Assembly (NCBI GenBank): GCA_964372095.1
Contig: CAYJPV010000017.1
Location: 1 to 64,000, forward strand
Length of the DNA stretch: 64,000 bases
Direction: 5' to 3'
Source: CAYJPV01 sp964372095
Lineage (GTDB): Bacteria; Acidobacteriota; Vicinamibacteria; Vicinamibacterales; JAKQTR01
A program made the translations under genes and the position numbers. Position 1 is the first letter of the stretch. Each line of letters begins with the position of its first letter. Below the pieces are notes generated by a model. It saw only the letters and a program-made list of their open reading frames with translations. It searched no databases and was not told the DNA's origin. Shown here piece by piece: positions 36,760 to 46,848 of the stretch.

Positions 36760-38070
36760 TCATACCGGCCCCGCAGTGGTAGGCTTCTGCCGGCGTGACC
36801 GGAGCGTGTGAGCAGGGAGCCGCCCGGCCTGAACGACCTGGCGCCGGCCGTCCACGCGCAGGATCGCGTCGGACAAGGCGCGATTCGCGAGCCGCAGGGC
36901 CGAGAGGACGCTGCCGAAAAGCTGGGCGTCGCCGCCCAGCGCCGTGGCCCGAATCAGCGGCTGATTGGGGACGACGTGCTCAACGACCTGGCGCAGGGGC
37001 TCCAGGAGTTGTTCGCCGACCTGACCAATGCCGCCACCAACGACGACCAGGGCCGGGTCCAGCGTGGTCACGATGTTGGCGACGGCGACGCCAAGGATCG
37101 TGGCGACATTCGTCACGAGCCGGGAGGCTGCCAGGTTGCCCTGACGGGCCGCCGCGAACAGGGCGGTGATGTCGCCGTCGCCGTCGGCCTGCGCCTGGCG
37201 GCGCCAGGCGCGGGCGATGGCGGCGGCACCGACGTGATGCTCCAGGTAGCCCTGCGACCCGAAGTCCCGCCGCCACCGCGTGTGCTCCAGCAGGAGGTGG
37301 CTGATTTCACCTGCATACCACTGGCTGCCCCGGTGAATACGTCCATCGATCATGATGCCCGCGCCGACGCCGCGCCCCAGGGCGATGAAGACGAAGTTGG
37401 GCTCTCCGCGGGCGCAGCCGAGCCAGTACTCGCCGAGCGCGGCCATGTTGACGTCGTTGTCGACTGCCACGGGCACCGCAAACTCCCGGGTCAGCACGTC
37501 CTTGAGCGCCACGTCCTTCCAGCCGCGCAGGTTGGCGGCCTCGATGACGATGCCCCGGCGCACGTCGGTCATGCCAGGCGCGCCGACTCCGATGGCGACG
37601 AGAGGCGGCCGGCTGGCCTGGCCGTTGAAGAGCGTGCGGATGCCGGTGCAGATCTGGTGCATCACCCGGGCGGGAGCCGGGTTGCCCGTGGGTTCCGTGC
37701 GGCGGGCGAGCACCTGGCCACCGAGATCCGCCAGCGCGTACCGCACCGTCGTCGAACCCAGATCGATGCCGACCACGCAGCCGTAATCGGCGACGAAGCT
37801 GACGAGCGTGGCCCGCCGGCCGCCGGTCGACACGTCCTGGCCGACCTCGCGTAGCAGCCCGCGGGTGATGAGGCTGTCGACGAGGGCCGACACCGCCGGC
37901 GGACTCAGATGCGTCCGTTTGGCGAGGCTTGCCCGGGAAATCGGACCGGTGCGCCGCACGGCATCCAGGATGCGGATGGCGTTAAGGCGGCGCATGGCCG
38001 TCGGGTCGATCTTCCGGATGGTGGAGGAGTGGTCGTGTTCGAAGTCGAGCGGGGCGTTGTCGTCGGCCAT
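36760..38070 (-). CDS. ROK family transcriptional regulator without the zinc cysteines
   Basis: 436 residues. An N-terminal winged helix-turn-helix (RRTGPISRASLAKRTHLSPP, residues about 40-100) precedes a ROK sugar-kinase-like domain (GIDLGSTTVRYALADLGG; VPVAVDNDVNMAALGEYWLG). The usual ROK zinc motif GHxxxx...CxCGxxGCxE is replaced by GEISHLLLE...FGSQGYLEH, so the zinc-binding cysteines are absent. This fits a pure DNA-binding sensor more than a kinase. It is upstream of the TonB receptor on the same strand (178 bp), so it may control that gene and the PIG-L gene in response to a sugar. Its promoter region is unusually AT-rich. Confidence 0.88.
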   Translation of the reverse strand: MADDNAPLDFEHDHSSTIRKIDPTAMRRLNAIRILDAVRRTGPISRASLAKRTHLSPPAVSALVDSLITRGLLREVGQDVSTGGRRATLVSFVADYGCVVGIDLGSTTVRYALADLGGQVLARRTEPTGNPAPARVMHQICTGIRTLFNGQASRPPLVAIGVGAPGMTDVRRGIVIEAANLRGWKDVALKDVLTREFAVPVAVDNDVNMAALGEYWLGCARGEPNFVFIALGRGVGAGIMIDGRIHRGSQWYAGEISHLLLEHTRWRRDFGSQGYLEHHVGAAAIARAWRRQAQADGDGDITALFAAARQGNLAASRLVTNVATILGVAVANIVTTLDPALVVVGGGIGQVGEQLLEPLRQVVEHVVPNQPLIRATALGGDAQLFGSVLSALRLANRALSDAILRVDGRRQVVQAGRLPAHTLRSRRQKPTTAGPV

Positions 38071-38150
38071 GAGAGTGTACTTAAAACGCCGACTTAATAA
38101 AGACTTCTAACTAACTTGTACATTATTTTATGCGCTATCCACTGTTGCGT
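38071..38150. promoter_or_regulatory. AT-rich divergent promoter/operator region of the ROK gene
   Basis: By eye the most AT-rich stretch in the window. It contains direct repeats ACTTAAAAC (38079-38087) and ACTTAATAAA (38092-38101), 13 bp apart, and TAACTAAC further out. Repeats of this kind next to a ROK start codon suggest an autoregulatory operator. The -10/-35 boxes cannot be placed with confidence. Confidence 0.45.
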
Positions 38151-38243
38151 CAAGTTCGTAGTGACATTCTGGGATACACTTGCCAATTGCCATTCGCCGG
38201 ACGTGACCATGACGTACCTTCCGCGCACCGCCGCCAACAGGAC

Positions 38244-38417
38244 ATGTTCACGGGCGAGAAGCAGATAGAAGTGAACGTCGTGCCGGCCTTCTCGGTGGCG
38301 ACGATTCCCACGCTGGCGATCGTCCCGTCCGCCTCAGCGCGAGTCGCCGTCTCCCGTGAGGACGAATCGCGCTCCGTGCGGTTCTCGGCGTCGCGGCCGG
38401 GCACGGCGGGACAATGA
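38244..38417 (+). pseudogene. Remnant of a second PIG-L-type deacetylase gene
   Basis: The translated segment starting FTGEKQIEVNVVPAFSV and continuing TIPTLAIVPSASAR closely resembles an internal part of the PIG-L protein at 30812-33553 (LLGEKRMELNVVPAFSV, ERAVVPGGSAR, around residues 553-595). Only about 45 residues of homology remain, with no catalytic domain and unrelated sequence upstream, so it is a truncated paralogue left by deletion or rearrangement. Its orientation is opposite to the intact gene. Confidence 0.7.
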
Positions 38418-38468
38418 CAATAAGGGGCAGGCTCACCCGAGGCCTGCAGAGACCAACACGGAGGGGAT

Positions 38469-39734
38469 ATGCGTACCAGGACATGGCCGGGAGTGGTCGT
38501 TGGCGTCGGCGCGGTCATTGCGTTAGGCCTGGGTGTGGCCACGCTCACGGGCCAGGGTACCGGGACCAATCAGGCGCCCGGGCAGGCGGGTCCACCCGCC
38601 GGGCGGCGCGGGCCCTCGCTGCCGACGGCGACAATCCAGCACGGGCAGGAATGCCCTCCGGGCATGACCGAGACGCGGCCGGGACGCTGCACGGCGCCTG
38701 AGTTCCCGGCGCCGTCAATTCTGGACTACCGGCCGAGAAACACCCTGGTGACCGAAGAGCACCTCGTACCCAAGGCGAAGTACCCGGTCATCGACATCCA
38801 CAGCCACACAGGCCCGACTCCCGAGACGATCGAGCGCCTGATCGGCGAGATGGATGCCATGGGGCTGCAGGTGCTCGTGAACCTGACTCCGGGTGCCGAC
38901 CCGGCGGTGGTCAAGCAGAAGGTGGACTACATCAAGGCGAGCAAGTACCCGGACCGCTTCAGGGTATTCGCGAACGTCATCTGGAACGGGGCCGGCGGGC
39001 CGGGCTGGACCGAGAAGGCCGTGGCCGACCTCGAAGCCTCCATCAAGAACGGCGCCATCGGCCTCAAGATCGCGAAAAACCTGGGCCTGCAGGCCAAGAA
39101 GGCGGACGGCACGCGGCTGAAAGTCGACGACCCCGTGCTGAAGCCCATCTGGGACCTGTGCGCACGCTTGAATGTTCCGGTGCTGATCCACACCGCCGAG
39201 CCCCAGGAGTTCTTCTCGCCGCTCGACTACCACAACGAGCGCTGGCTGGAGCTCGCCCTCTTTGCCGATCGGCGGAACTACATGCCGGGGTCGCCGACGT
39301 TCAGGGAATTGCAGGGTGAGCGCGACCGGATGTTTGCCGCGAACCCGAAGACCCGATACATCGGCGCCCACTTCGCCTACTACGGCAACGACCTCAAGAC
39401 CGCCGCCGCCCTGCTCGACAGACAGCCGAACGTCGTCCTCGAAGTGTCGGCCGTGCTGTACGACTTCGGGCGTCAGCCCCGGGCCGCTCGTGAGTTCTTC
39501 ATCAAGTATCAGGACCGCGTGTTGTTCGGCAAGGACTCGTACGCGGCGAACGAGTTTCCGTACTACTGGCGGGTGTTCGAGACGAAGGACGAGTACTTCG
39601 ACTACTACCGCGATTACCACGCGTTCTGGAAGCTCTACGGCATGGACCTGCCGGATGACGTGCTGAAGAAGGTCTATTACAAGAACGCGCTTCGGGTTGC
39701 CCCGGGGCTGCCTCAGGCGGGATTCCCGAAGTAG
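38469..39734 (+). CDS. Secreted amidohydrolase family protein (amidohydrolase-2 type)
   Basis: 421 residues. An N-terminal hydrophobic segment (residues about 8-26) acts as signal peptide or anchor. A Pro/Gly-rich linker and a small Cys pair (ECPPGMTETRPGRC) follow. The TIM-barrel metal motifs are visible: IDIHSH (His111, His113), VLIHTAEP, YIGAHFAYYG and a terminal Asp in FGKDSYA. The Trp/Phe-rich insert and sequence style match the ACMSD-like amidohydrolase-2 group, which includes decarboxylases and hydrolases. No substrate can be named. It ends 23 bp before argH, so cotranscription is possible. Confidence 0.85.
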   Translation: MRTRTWPGVVVGVGAVIALGLGVATLTGQGTGTNQAPGQAGPPAGRRGPSLPTATIQHGQECPPGMTETRPGRCTAPEFPAPSILDYRPRNTLVTEEHLVPKAKYPVIDIHSHTGPTPETIERLIGEMDAMGLQVLVNLTPGADPAVVKQKVDYIKASKYPDRFRVFANVIWNGAGGPGWTEKAVADLEASIKNGAIGLKIAKNLGLQAKKADGTRLKVDDPVLKPIWDLCARLNVPVLIHTAEPQEFFSPLDYHNERWLELALFADRRNYMPGSPTFRELQGERDRMFAANPKTRYIGAHFAYYGNDLKTAAALLDRQPNVVLEVSAVLYDFGRQPRAAREFFIKYQDRVLFGKDSYAANEFPYYWRVFETKDEYFDYYRDYHAFWKLYGMDLPDDVLKKVYYKNALRVAPGLPQAGFPK

Positions 39735-39757
39735 CTGCTAGAATTACTGGACACTTT

Positions 39758-41212
39758 ATGACATTCGCTCCTGAATACGTGTCGCTCGTGCTCAACGAGA
39801 ACTTTGAGGATGCGAAAGCGCTGTTCCTCGAGCCGTTGATGGCCCTCCATTACGCGCACCTCGTCATGCTCGTCGAGCAGGACATCGTGTCGGCCCCGGA
39901 CGCCCGCGCCATCCGCCGCGCCCTCGATGGCATCGATCTGGCTGCGGTCCGAGAAACCGTCTACGACGGCACCTACGAGGACCTGTTCTTCTATCTCGAG
40001 GAGCAGCTGGTCGCCGCCTGCGGCAAGGACGTGGCCGGCCGCCTGCACACCGCCCGAAGCCGCAACGACATCGACATGACGCTGTACCGGATGCGGCACC
40101 GGCAGTACCTGCTGGCAGTCACCCAGGCCTGCCTGGGTCTGCGCGAAGCGCTCATCGATCTCGCCGACCGCAACCGGGATACCGTCCTCGCCCTGCACAC
40201 GCACACACAGCCGGCCCAGCCGTCCACCGTCGCCCACTACATGCTGGCGATGATCGAGCAACTCGAACGGGACGCGACCCGCCTCAAGGCCGCGTTCGCG
40301 ACCACCAACCGTAACCCGCTGGGCGCGTGCGCGATCACGGGCACGGGGTTCAACATCGACCGGCACCTGACCAGTCGCCTGCTCGGATTCGACGGGCCGA
40401 CCGGCAACACGTACGGGAGCATCGCGACAGCCGACTTCCTGCTGGAGAATGTGACCAGCACCGCGGTGCTCATCGCCGGGCTGGGGCGATTCGTGCAGGA
40501 CATGCTGCTCTGGTCGACGGTCGAGTTCGGGTACCTGCGGCTCGGCGATGGCTTTGTCCAGGGCAGCAGCATCATGCCGCAGAAACGCAACCCCGTGGCG
40601 CTGGAACATGCGCGGGCGATTGGCAGCAAGGCCCTCGGGCAAGCGACGGCGATCGTCTTGGCCGTCCACAATACGCCCTTCGGAGACATCGTCGACACCG
40701 AAGACGATCTGCAACCCCTCGTGGACAGGATGTTCCACGACGCCGCGCGCGCCGTGACGCTCGTCGGCGCGGCCCTGCGCAGCGCGACGTTCGACACGGC
40801 GTGTCTGGAACGGCGCGCAGGCGAAGCCTGGGTGACGATCACCGAACTGGCCGACACGCTCGTGCGGGAACACGGCCTGGCCTTCGATGTGGCCCACGGC
40901 ATCGCGCGCCGGGTGGTGGCCGCGCGGACGGCCGACCCGCAGGCGGGTCTGGGCGGCGTGGTCGCGGCGGCAGCCCGCGACCTGGCTGGTGTGACGATTG
41001 AGTATACCGACGAGCAACTGGCGGACGTGCTCAGCCCCCGGCATTTCGTCGCCGTGCGGACGACACTCGGTGGCCCGGCGCCTGCGGTCACCGGGCCCGC
41101 GTTGCGCGAGGCGCGCGAGGCGCTCGAGGCCGACCGGGCGTGGCTGGCGTCCCGCCGGGACGCGCTGCAGGCGGCATCGGACGAACGAGCGGCGCGAACG
41201 AGGAGCCTATGA
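39758..41212 (+). CDS. argH: Argininosuccinate lyase
   Basis: Cleaves argininosuccinate to arginine and fumarate. 484 residues. Fumarase/aspartase superfamily signature GSSIMPQKRNP carries the catalytic Ser; HTHTQPAQPS carries the catalytic His region; AGRLHTARSRNDIDMT is the N-terminal substrate segment of ArgH. Length is at the upper end of the family. No other arg gene is nearby. The stop overlaps the start of the next small gene (ATGA), so translation is coupled to a transporter unit, which is unusual for argH. Confidence 0.9.
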   Translation: MTFAPEYVSLVLNENFEDAKALFLEPLMALHYAHLVMLVEQDIVSAPDARAIRRALDGIDLAAVRETVYDGTYEDLFFYLEEQLVAACGKDVAGRLHTARSRNDIDMTLYRMRHRQYLLAVTQACLGLREALIDLADRNRDTVLALHTHTQPAQPSTVAHYMLAMIEQLERDATRLKAAFATTNRNPLGACAITGTGFNIDRHLTSRLLGFDGPTGNTYGSIATADFLLENVTSTAVLIAGLGRFVQDMLLWSTVEFGYLRLGDGFVQGSSIMPQKRNPVALEHARAIGSKALGQATAIVLAVHNTPFGDIVDTEDDLQPLVDRMFHDAARAVTLVGAALRSATFDTACLERRAGEAWVTITELADTLVREHGLAFDVAHGIARRVVAARTADPQAGLGGVVAAAARDLAGVTIEYTDEQLADVLSPRHFVAVRTTLGGPAPAVTGPALREAREALEADRAWLASRRDALQAASDERAARTRSL

Positions 41213-41346
41213 CGAACGTGCCCCGTCCCGTGGTGCTGGATGACGAGGCCCGGCGGTTCCTGAAGGGGACCGGCGTGCGCGTCATCCTGTTTGAAGTCGC
41301 GGTGCTGGCCGCCGTGTGGTTCTTCCAATCCTGGTTCGGGCGCTGA
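41209..41346 (+). CDS. 45-residue single-pass membrane protein upstream of a symporter
   Basis: Start ATG 41209 overlaps the argH stop by four bases; stop TGA 41344-41346 is 1 bp before the ATG of the symporter. An N-terminal polar half (MTNVPRPVVLDDEARRFLKG) is followed by one hydrophobic helix, about residues 24-41, with two Trp-Phe pairs near the end and a C-terminal Arg. The tight packing on both sides indicates a real gene. By analogy with small subunits that accompany some sodium:solute symporters, it may be an accessory of the next protein. Not a recognised family. Confidence 0.72.
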   Translation: MTNVPRPVVLDDEARRFLKGTGVRVILFEVAVLAAVWFFQSWFGR

Positions 41347-41347
41347 C

Positions 41348-43036
41348 ATGCATCCCATCGATTGGGCCGTCGTGCTCGTCTACTTCGTCTGGATCGTCTG
41401 GGACGGCCTCAGGCGATCCAAGGCCACTCACGAGATCGAAGGGTACTTCCTCGCCAACCGGTCGTTGCCGTGGTGGGCCGTGGGGCTCTCGGTCATGGCC
41501 ACGCAATTGTCGGCGATCACGCTCGTCGGCACGACGGGGCGGGGGTACGCCGAGGGCATGAGCGTGCTGCAGCTCTACCTGGGCCTGCCCCTCGCCATGG
41601 TCATCCTGTCGGTGACCGTCGTGCCCTTCTTCTACCGGGCCGGCGTGTTCACGGCGTACGAATACCTCGAGCGCCGGTTCGACGCCCGTACCCGCACGCT
41701 GGCCAGCGTGCTCTTCCAGGTGTCACGCAGCCTGTCGTGCGGCGTCGTCATCGCCGCGCCGGCCGTCATCCTGTCCGTCGTGCTCGGATGGAACATCACG
41801 CTGACCACGTTGGGCATCGGGATCCCGGCCGTCCTGTATACGATGGTCGGCGGCGTCCAGGCCGTGACGTGGACCGACGTGAAGCAGATGGGCGTCATCC
41901 TGCTCGCTGTCGGTTCGGCGGTGGTCCTGCTGCTGCTCCAGTTACCCGACGAGGTCTCGTTCGCCGGCGCTCTGCACCTGGCCGGGTCCACCGGACGGCT
42001 GCAGGCGCTCGACTTCCAGTGGGACCCGACCAAGACCTATACGTTCTGGTCGGGGATGATCGGCGGGCTCTTCCTGATGCTGTCGTACTTCGGCTGCGAC
42101 CAGAGTCAGGTGCAGCGATATCTCACCGCCAAGTCGGTCGGTGAAGGCCGCCAGTCCCTGCTGATGAGCGGCTACTGGAAGATTCCGCTGCAGTTCCTCA
42201 TTCCCCTGATCGGCGTGCTGATTTTCGTGTTCTTCGTCTTTCACCAGCCGCCCATGCTCTTCAGCGGGCAGCACGACCGGGCCGTGCGCGCCAGCGCGCG
42301 CGGAGCAGAGTACGTGGCTTACGAACGGGAGTTCCAGGCGGCGTTCGAGGTCAGACGCGCGGCGGGCGTGGCCGTCGCGGCGGCGCAACGCACGGGCGAC
42401 GAGGCTGCCACCGCTGCTGCCGAAGACACCTTCAGCCGTGCGGACGCGGCCATGGCGGCGGTCCGGACGAAAGCGACGGGCCTCGTGCGTGACGTCTCGG
42501 GGGACACGCAGTGGGGCGACGTGAACTACGTGTTTCCCACGTTCGTCACGGAGCACATGCCCATTGGGCTGGTCGGGCTGATCATCGCGGCGATCTTCGC
42601 GGCAGCCATGTCCACGATTGCCGCCGAGCTGAATTCCCTCTCGACGGCGACGATCATCGACGTCTACCGCAGGTTCCTGAAGAAGGACGGCAGCGACCGC
42701 CACTATCTGACGGTGTCCAAGCTGGTGACCGGGTGGTGGGGCCTCGTCGCCTGCGTCGCCGCGCTCTTCGCGACGTCGCTGGGGCCGCTGATCGATGTGG
42801 TGAACCGGTTCGGATCGTTCTTCTACGGATCGCTGCTCGGCGTGTTCATCCTGGCGATCGGCACCTCCCGGGCCACGAGCCGCGGCGCCTTCTGGGGCCT
42901 GCTCTCCGGCATTGCCGTCGTCGCCGTCGTCGCCTTCACGACCCCCATCGCCTTCCTGTGGCACAACGTGGTCGGGGCCGGCACGGTCGTGGTGGTGGGG
43001 TTGGGGATCAGTACGGTGGAGAGACGAGGGAAGTAG
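41348..43036 (+). CDS. Sodium:solute symporter (SSS/SLC5 family) with large soluble insertion
   Basis: 562 residues, about 13 predicted helices. N-terminus WAVVLVYFVWIVWDGLRRSKATHEIEGYFLANRSLPWWAVGLS is typical of SSS members, with SVMATQLSAITLVGTTG in the sodium-site region and FAAAMSTIAAELNSLSTATIIDVYRRF in the second repeat. An alanine/arginine-rich segment of about 85 residues (near 315-400) is inserted between helices and looks like a helical hairpin. The solute is unknown; sugars, myo-inositol, nucleosides and organic acids are candidates. Coupled to the 45-residue protein. Confidence 0.9.
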   Translation: MHPIDWAVVLVYFVWIVWDGLRRSKATHEIEGYFLANRSLPWWAVGLSVMATQLSAITLVGTTGRGYAEGMSVLQLYLGLPLAMVILSVTVVPFFYRAGVFTAYEYLERRFDARTRTLASVLFQVSRSLSCGVVIAAPAVILSVVLGWNITLTTLGIGIPAVLYTMVGGVQAVTWTDVKQMGVILLAVGSAVVLLLLQLPDEVSFAGALHLAGSTGRLQALDFQWDPTKTYTFWSGMIGGLFLMLSYFGCDQSQVQRYLTAKSVGEGRQSLLMSGYWKIPLQFLIPLIGVLIFVFFVFHQPPMLFSGQHDRAVRASARGAEYVAYEREFQAAFEVRRAAGVAVAAAQRTGDEAATAAAEDTFSRADAAMAAVRTKATGLVRDVSGDTQWGDVNYVFPTFVTEHMPIGLVGLIIAAIFAAAMSTIAAELNSLSTATIIDVYRRFLKKDGSDRHYLTVSKLVTGWWGLVACVAALFATSLGPLIDVVNRFGSFFYGSLLGVFILAIGTSRATSRGAFWGLLSGIAVVAVVAFTTPIAFLWHNVVGAGTVVVVGLGISTVERRGK

Positions 43037-43083
43037 GCAGTAGACAGTAGACAGTAGAAGCAAGAAGCAAGAAGCAAGAAGCA
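43037..43083. repeat. Heptamer arrays (ACAGTAG and AAGCAAG)
   Basis: About three ACAGTAG-type units directly after the symporter stop, then AAGCAAG units to the foot of the following terminator stem. The same two units occur near 14674 and 48432. A GCCGAAA pair lies on the other side of the terminator (43133-43148). Confidence 0.9.
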
Positions 43084-43112
43084 GGGCCGCCCGGTGTGTC
43101 ACCGGGCGGCCC
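43084..43112. terminator. Bidirectional terminator between convergent genes
   Basis: GGGCCGCCCGGTG-TGT-CACCGGGCGGCCC is a perfect 13-bp stem with a 3-nt loop, located between the symporter and the converging S9 peptidase. Symmetric, so able to act on both strands, though without a long T-tract. Confidence 0.85.
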
Positions 43113-43155
43113 GTCCTGTCTCAGCCGATGGCCGAAAGCCGAAAGCCGATCGTCC

Positions 43156-45618
<2,463 letters not shown>

Positions 45619-45675
45619 GGAAGAACCTCCAGAAGAATGGATGCGCGAGAAAGGTGCCACATTGTATCCTGACCT

Positions 45676-46848
45676 GTGTTCTCCAGCCGCCTCACGTTCG
45701 ATGCTCCCACCAACCGTCTGTCGGCCGCGCTCGATGCGTTGAAGGCCGCGGGGACCCCGTACGACGACCTGACGGAATCGAATCCCACGCGCGTGGGCCT
45801 GTCGTATCCGCCGCGGTTGCTCGACGCCTTGAGCGCGCCCGGCGGGCTCCGGTACGATCCCCAGCCCCTGGGCATGAAATCGGCGCGCCAGGCTGTCGCG
45901 GCGGACCTGCGCCGCCGCGGGTTGCCCACGCCGGCCGAACGCACGGTGATGACGGCGAGCACCAGCGAAGCGTATTCACTCCTGTTCAAGCTGCTGTGCG
46001 ACCCGGGTGATGAGGTGCTGGTGCCGGTGCCCAGCTACCCGCTCTTCGAGTTCCTGGCGAACCTCGACTCGGTCACCATCCGGCCCTTCCGCCTCGAGTA
46101 CCACGGCGCGTGGGCCGTCGATCTCGAGGCGATGCGCCGTGCGACGACACCGCGCACGCGGGCGGTGGTCCTCGTCAACCCGAACAACCCGACAGGCTCG
46201 TACGTGAAGCGGCACGAACTCGATGCCATTGCGGCGCACTGCGCGGCGCACGACATGGTGATCATCGGGGATGAGGTCTTTGCCGAATACGTGCTCGATG
46301 CCGACCTGCCCCGGACGTGTTCGGTGCTTGCCCAGCGCCGCGTCCTGGCCTTCTCCATGGGCGGCCTCTCGAAGTCGCTCGGCCTGCCGCAACTCAAGCT
46401 CGGCTGGATGGCCGTCGGAGGCCCCGACGATCTCGTCCGCCAGGCGCTCGACCGCCTGGAACTCATCTGTGACACGTACCTGTCCGTCGCCACGCCGGTC
46501 CAGGAGGCCCTGCCGTCCTTGCTCACCCACGGCGCCGTCGTGCGGACGATGATCCGTGAACGGACGACCCGCAACTACCGCGCACTGCGCGAACTGGCCG
46601 GGCGGTTCCCCTCGATCAGCGTGCTGGCGTCGGAAGGCGGGTGGTACGCCGTGATACAGGTCGCCGCCATGCAGAGCGAAGAGTCGCTCGTGCTTCAACT
46701 GCTGGAGCAGGAACACGTGCTCGTCCATCCGGGATACTTCTTCGACTTTCCCCGCGAAGCGTTCCTCGTCGTCAGTCTCCTGCCGCAGCCGGAGGTGTTT
46801 GACCGGGCGATGGCGCGCACGCTCGCACGCGTCGAGGTGGCGCGGTGA
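45676..46848 (+). CDS. PLP-dependent aminotransferase class I/II
   Basis: 390 residues from GTG 45676. Fold-type I signatures: LVNPNNPTGSYV in the cofactor-binding region, VIIGDEVFAEYV (Asp binding the pyridine nitrogen), and SMGGLSKSLGLPQLKLGW with the PLP lysine. The N-terminus has LTESNPTRVGL, found in the alanine/aspartate-type group. The preferred amino donor cannot be stated. The stop TGA overlaps the next start (TGATG), so it is translationally coupled to malQ. Confidence 0.9.
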   Translation: MFSSRLTFDAPTNRLSAALDALKAAGTPYDDLTESNPTRVGLSYPPRLLDALSAPGGLRYDPQPLGMKSARQAVAADLRRRGLPTPAERTVMTASTSEAYSLLFKLLCDPGDEVLVPVPSYPLFEFLANLDSVTIRPFRLEYHGAWAVDLEAMRRATTPRTRAVVLVNPNNPTGSYVKRHELDAIAAHCAAHDMVIIGDEVFAEYVLDADLPRTCSVLAQRRVLAFSMGGLSKSLGLPQLKLGWMAVGGPDDLVRQALDRLELICDTYLSVATPVQEALPSLLTHGAVVRTMIRERTTRNYRALRELAGRFPSISVLASEGGWYAVIQVAAMQSEESLVLQLLEQEHVLVHPGYFFDFPREAFLVVSLLPQPEVFDRAMARTLARVEVAR

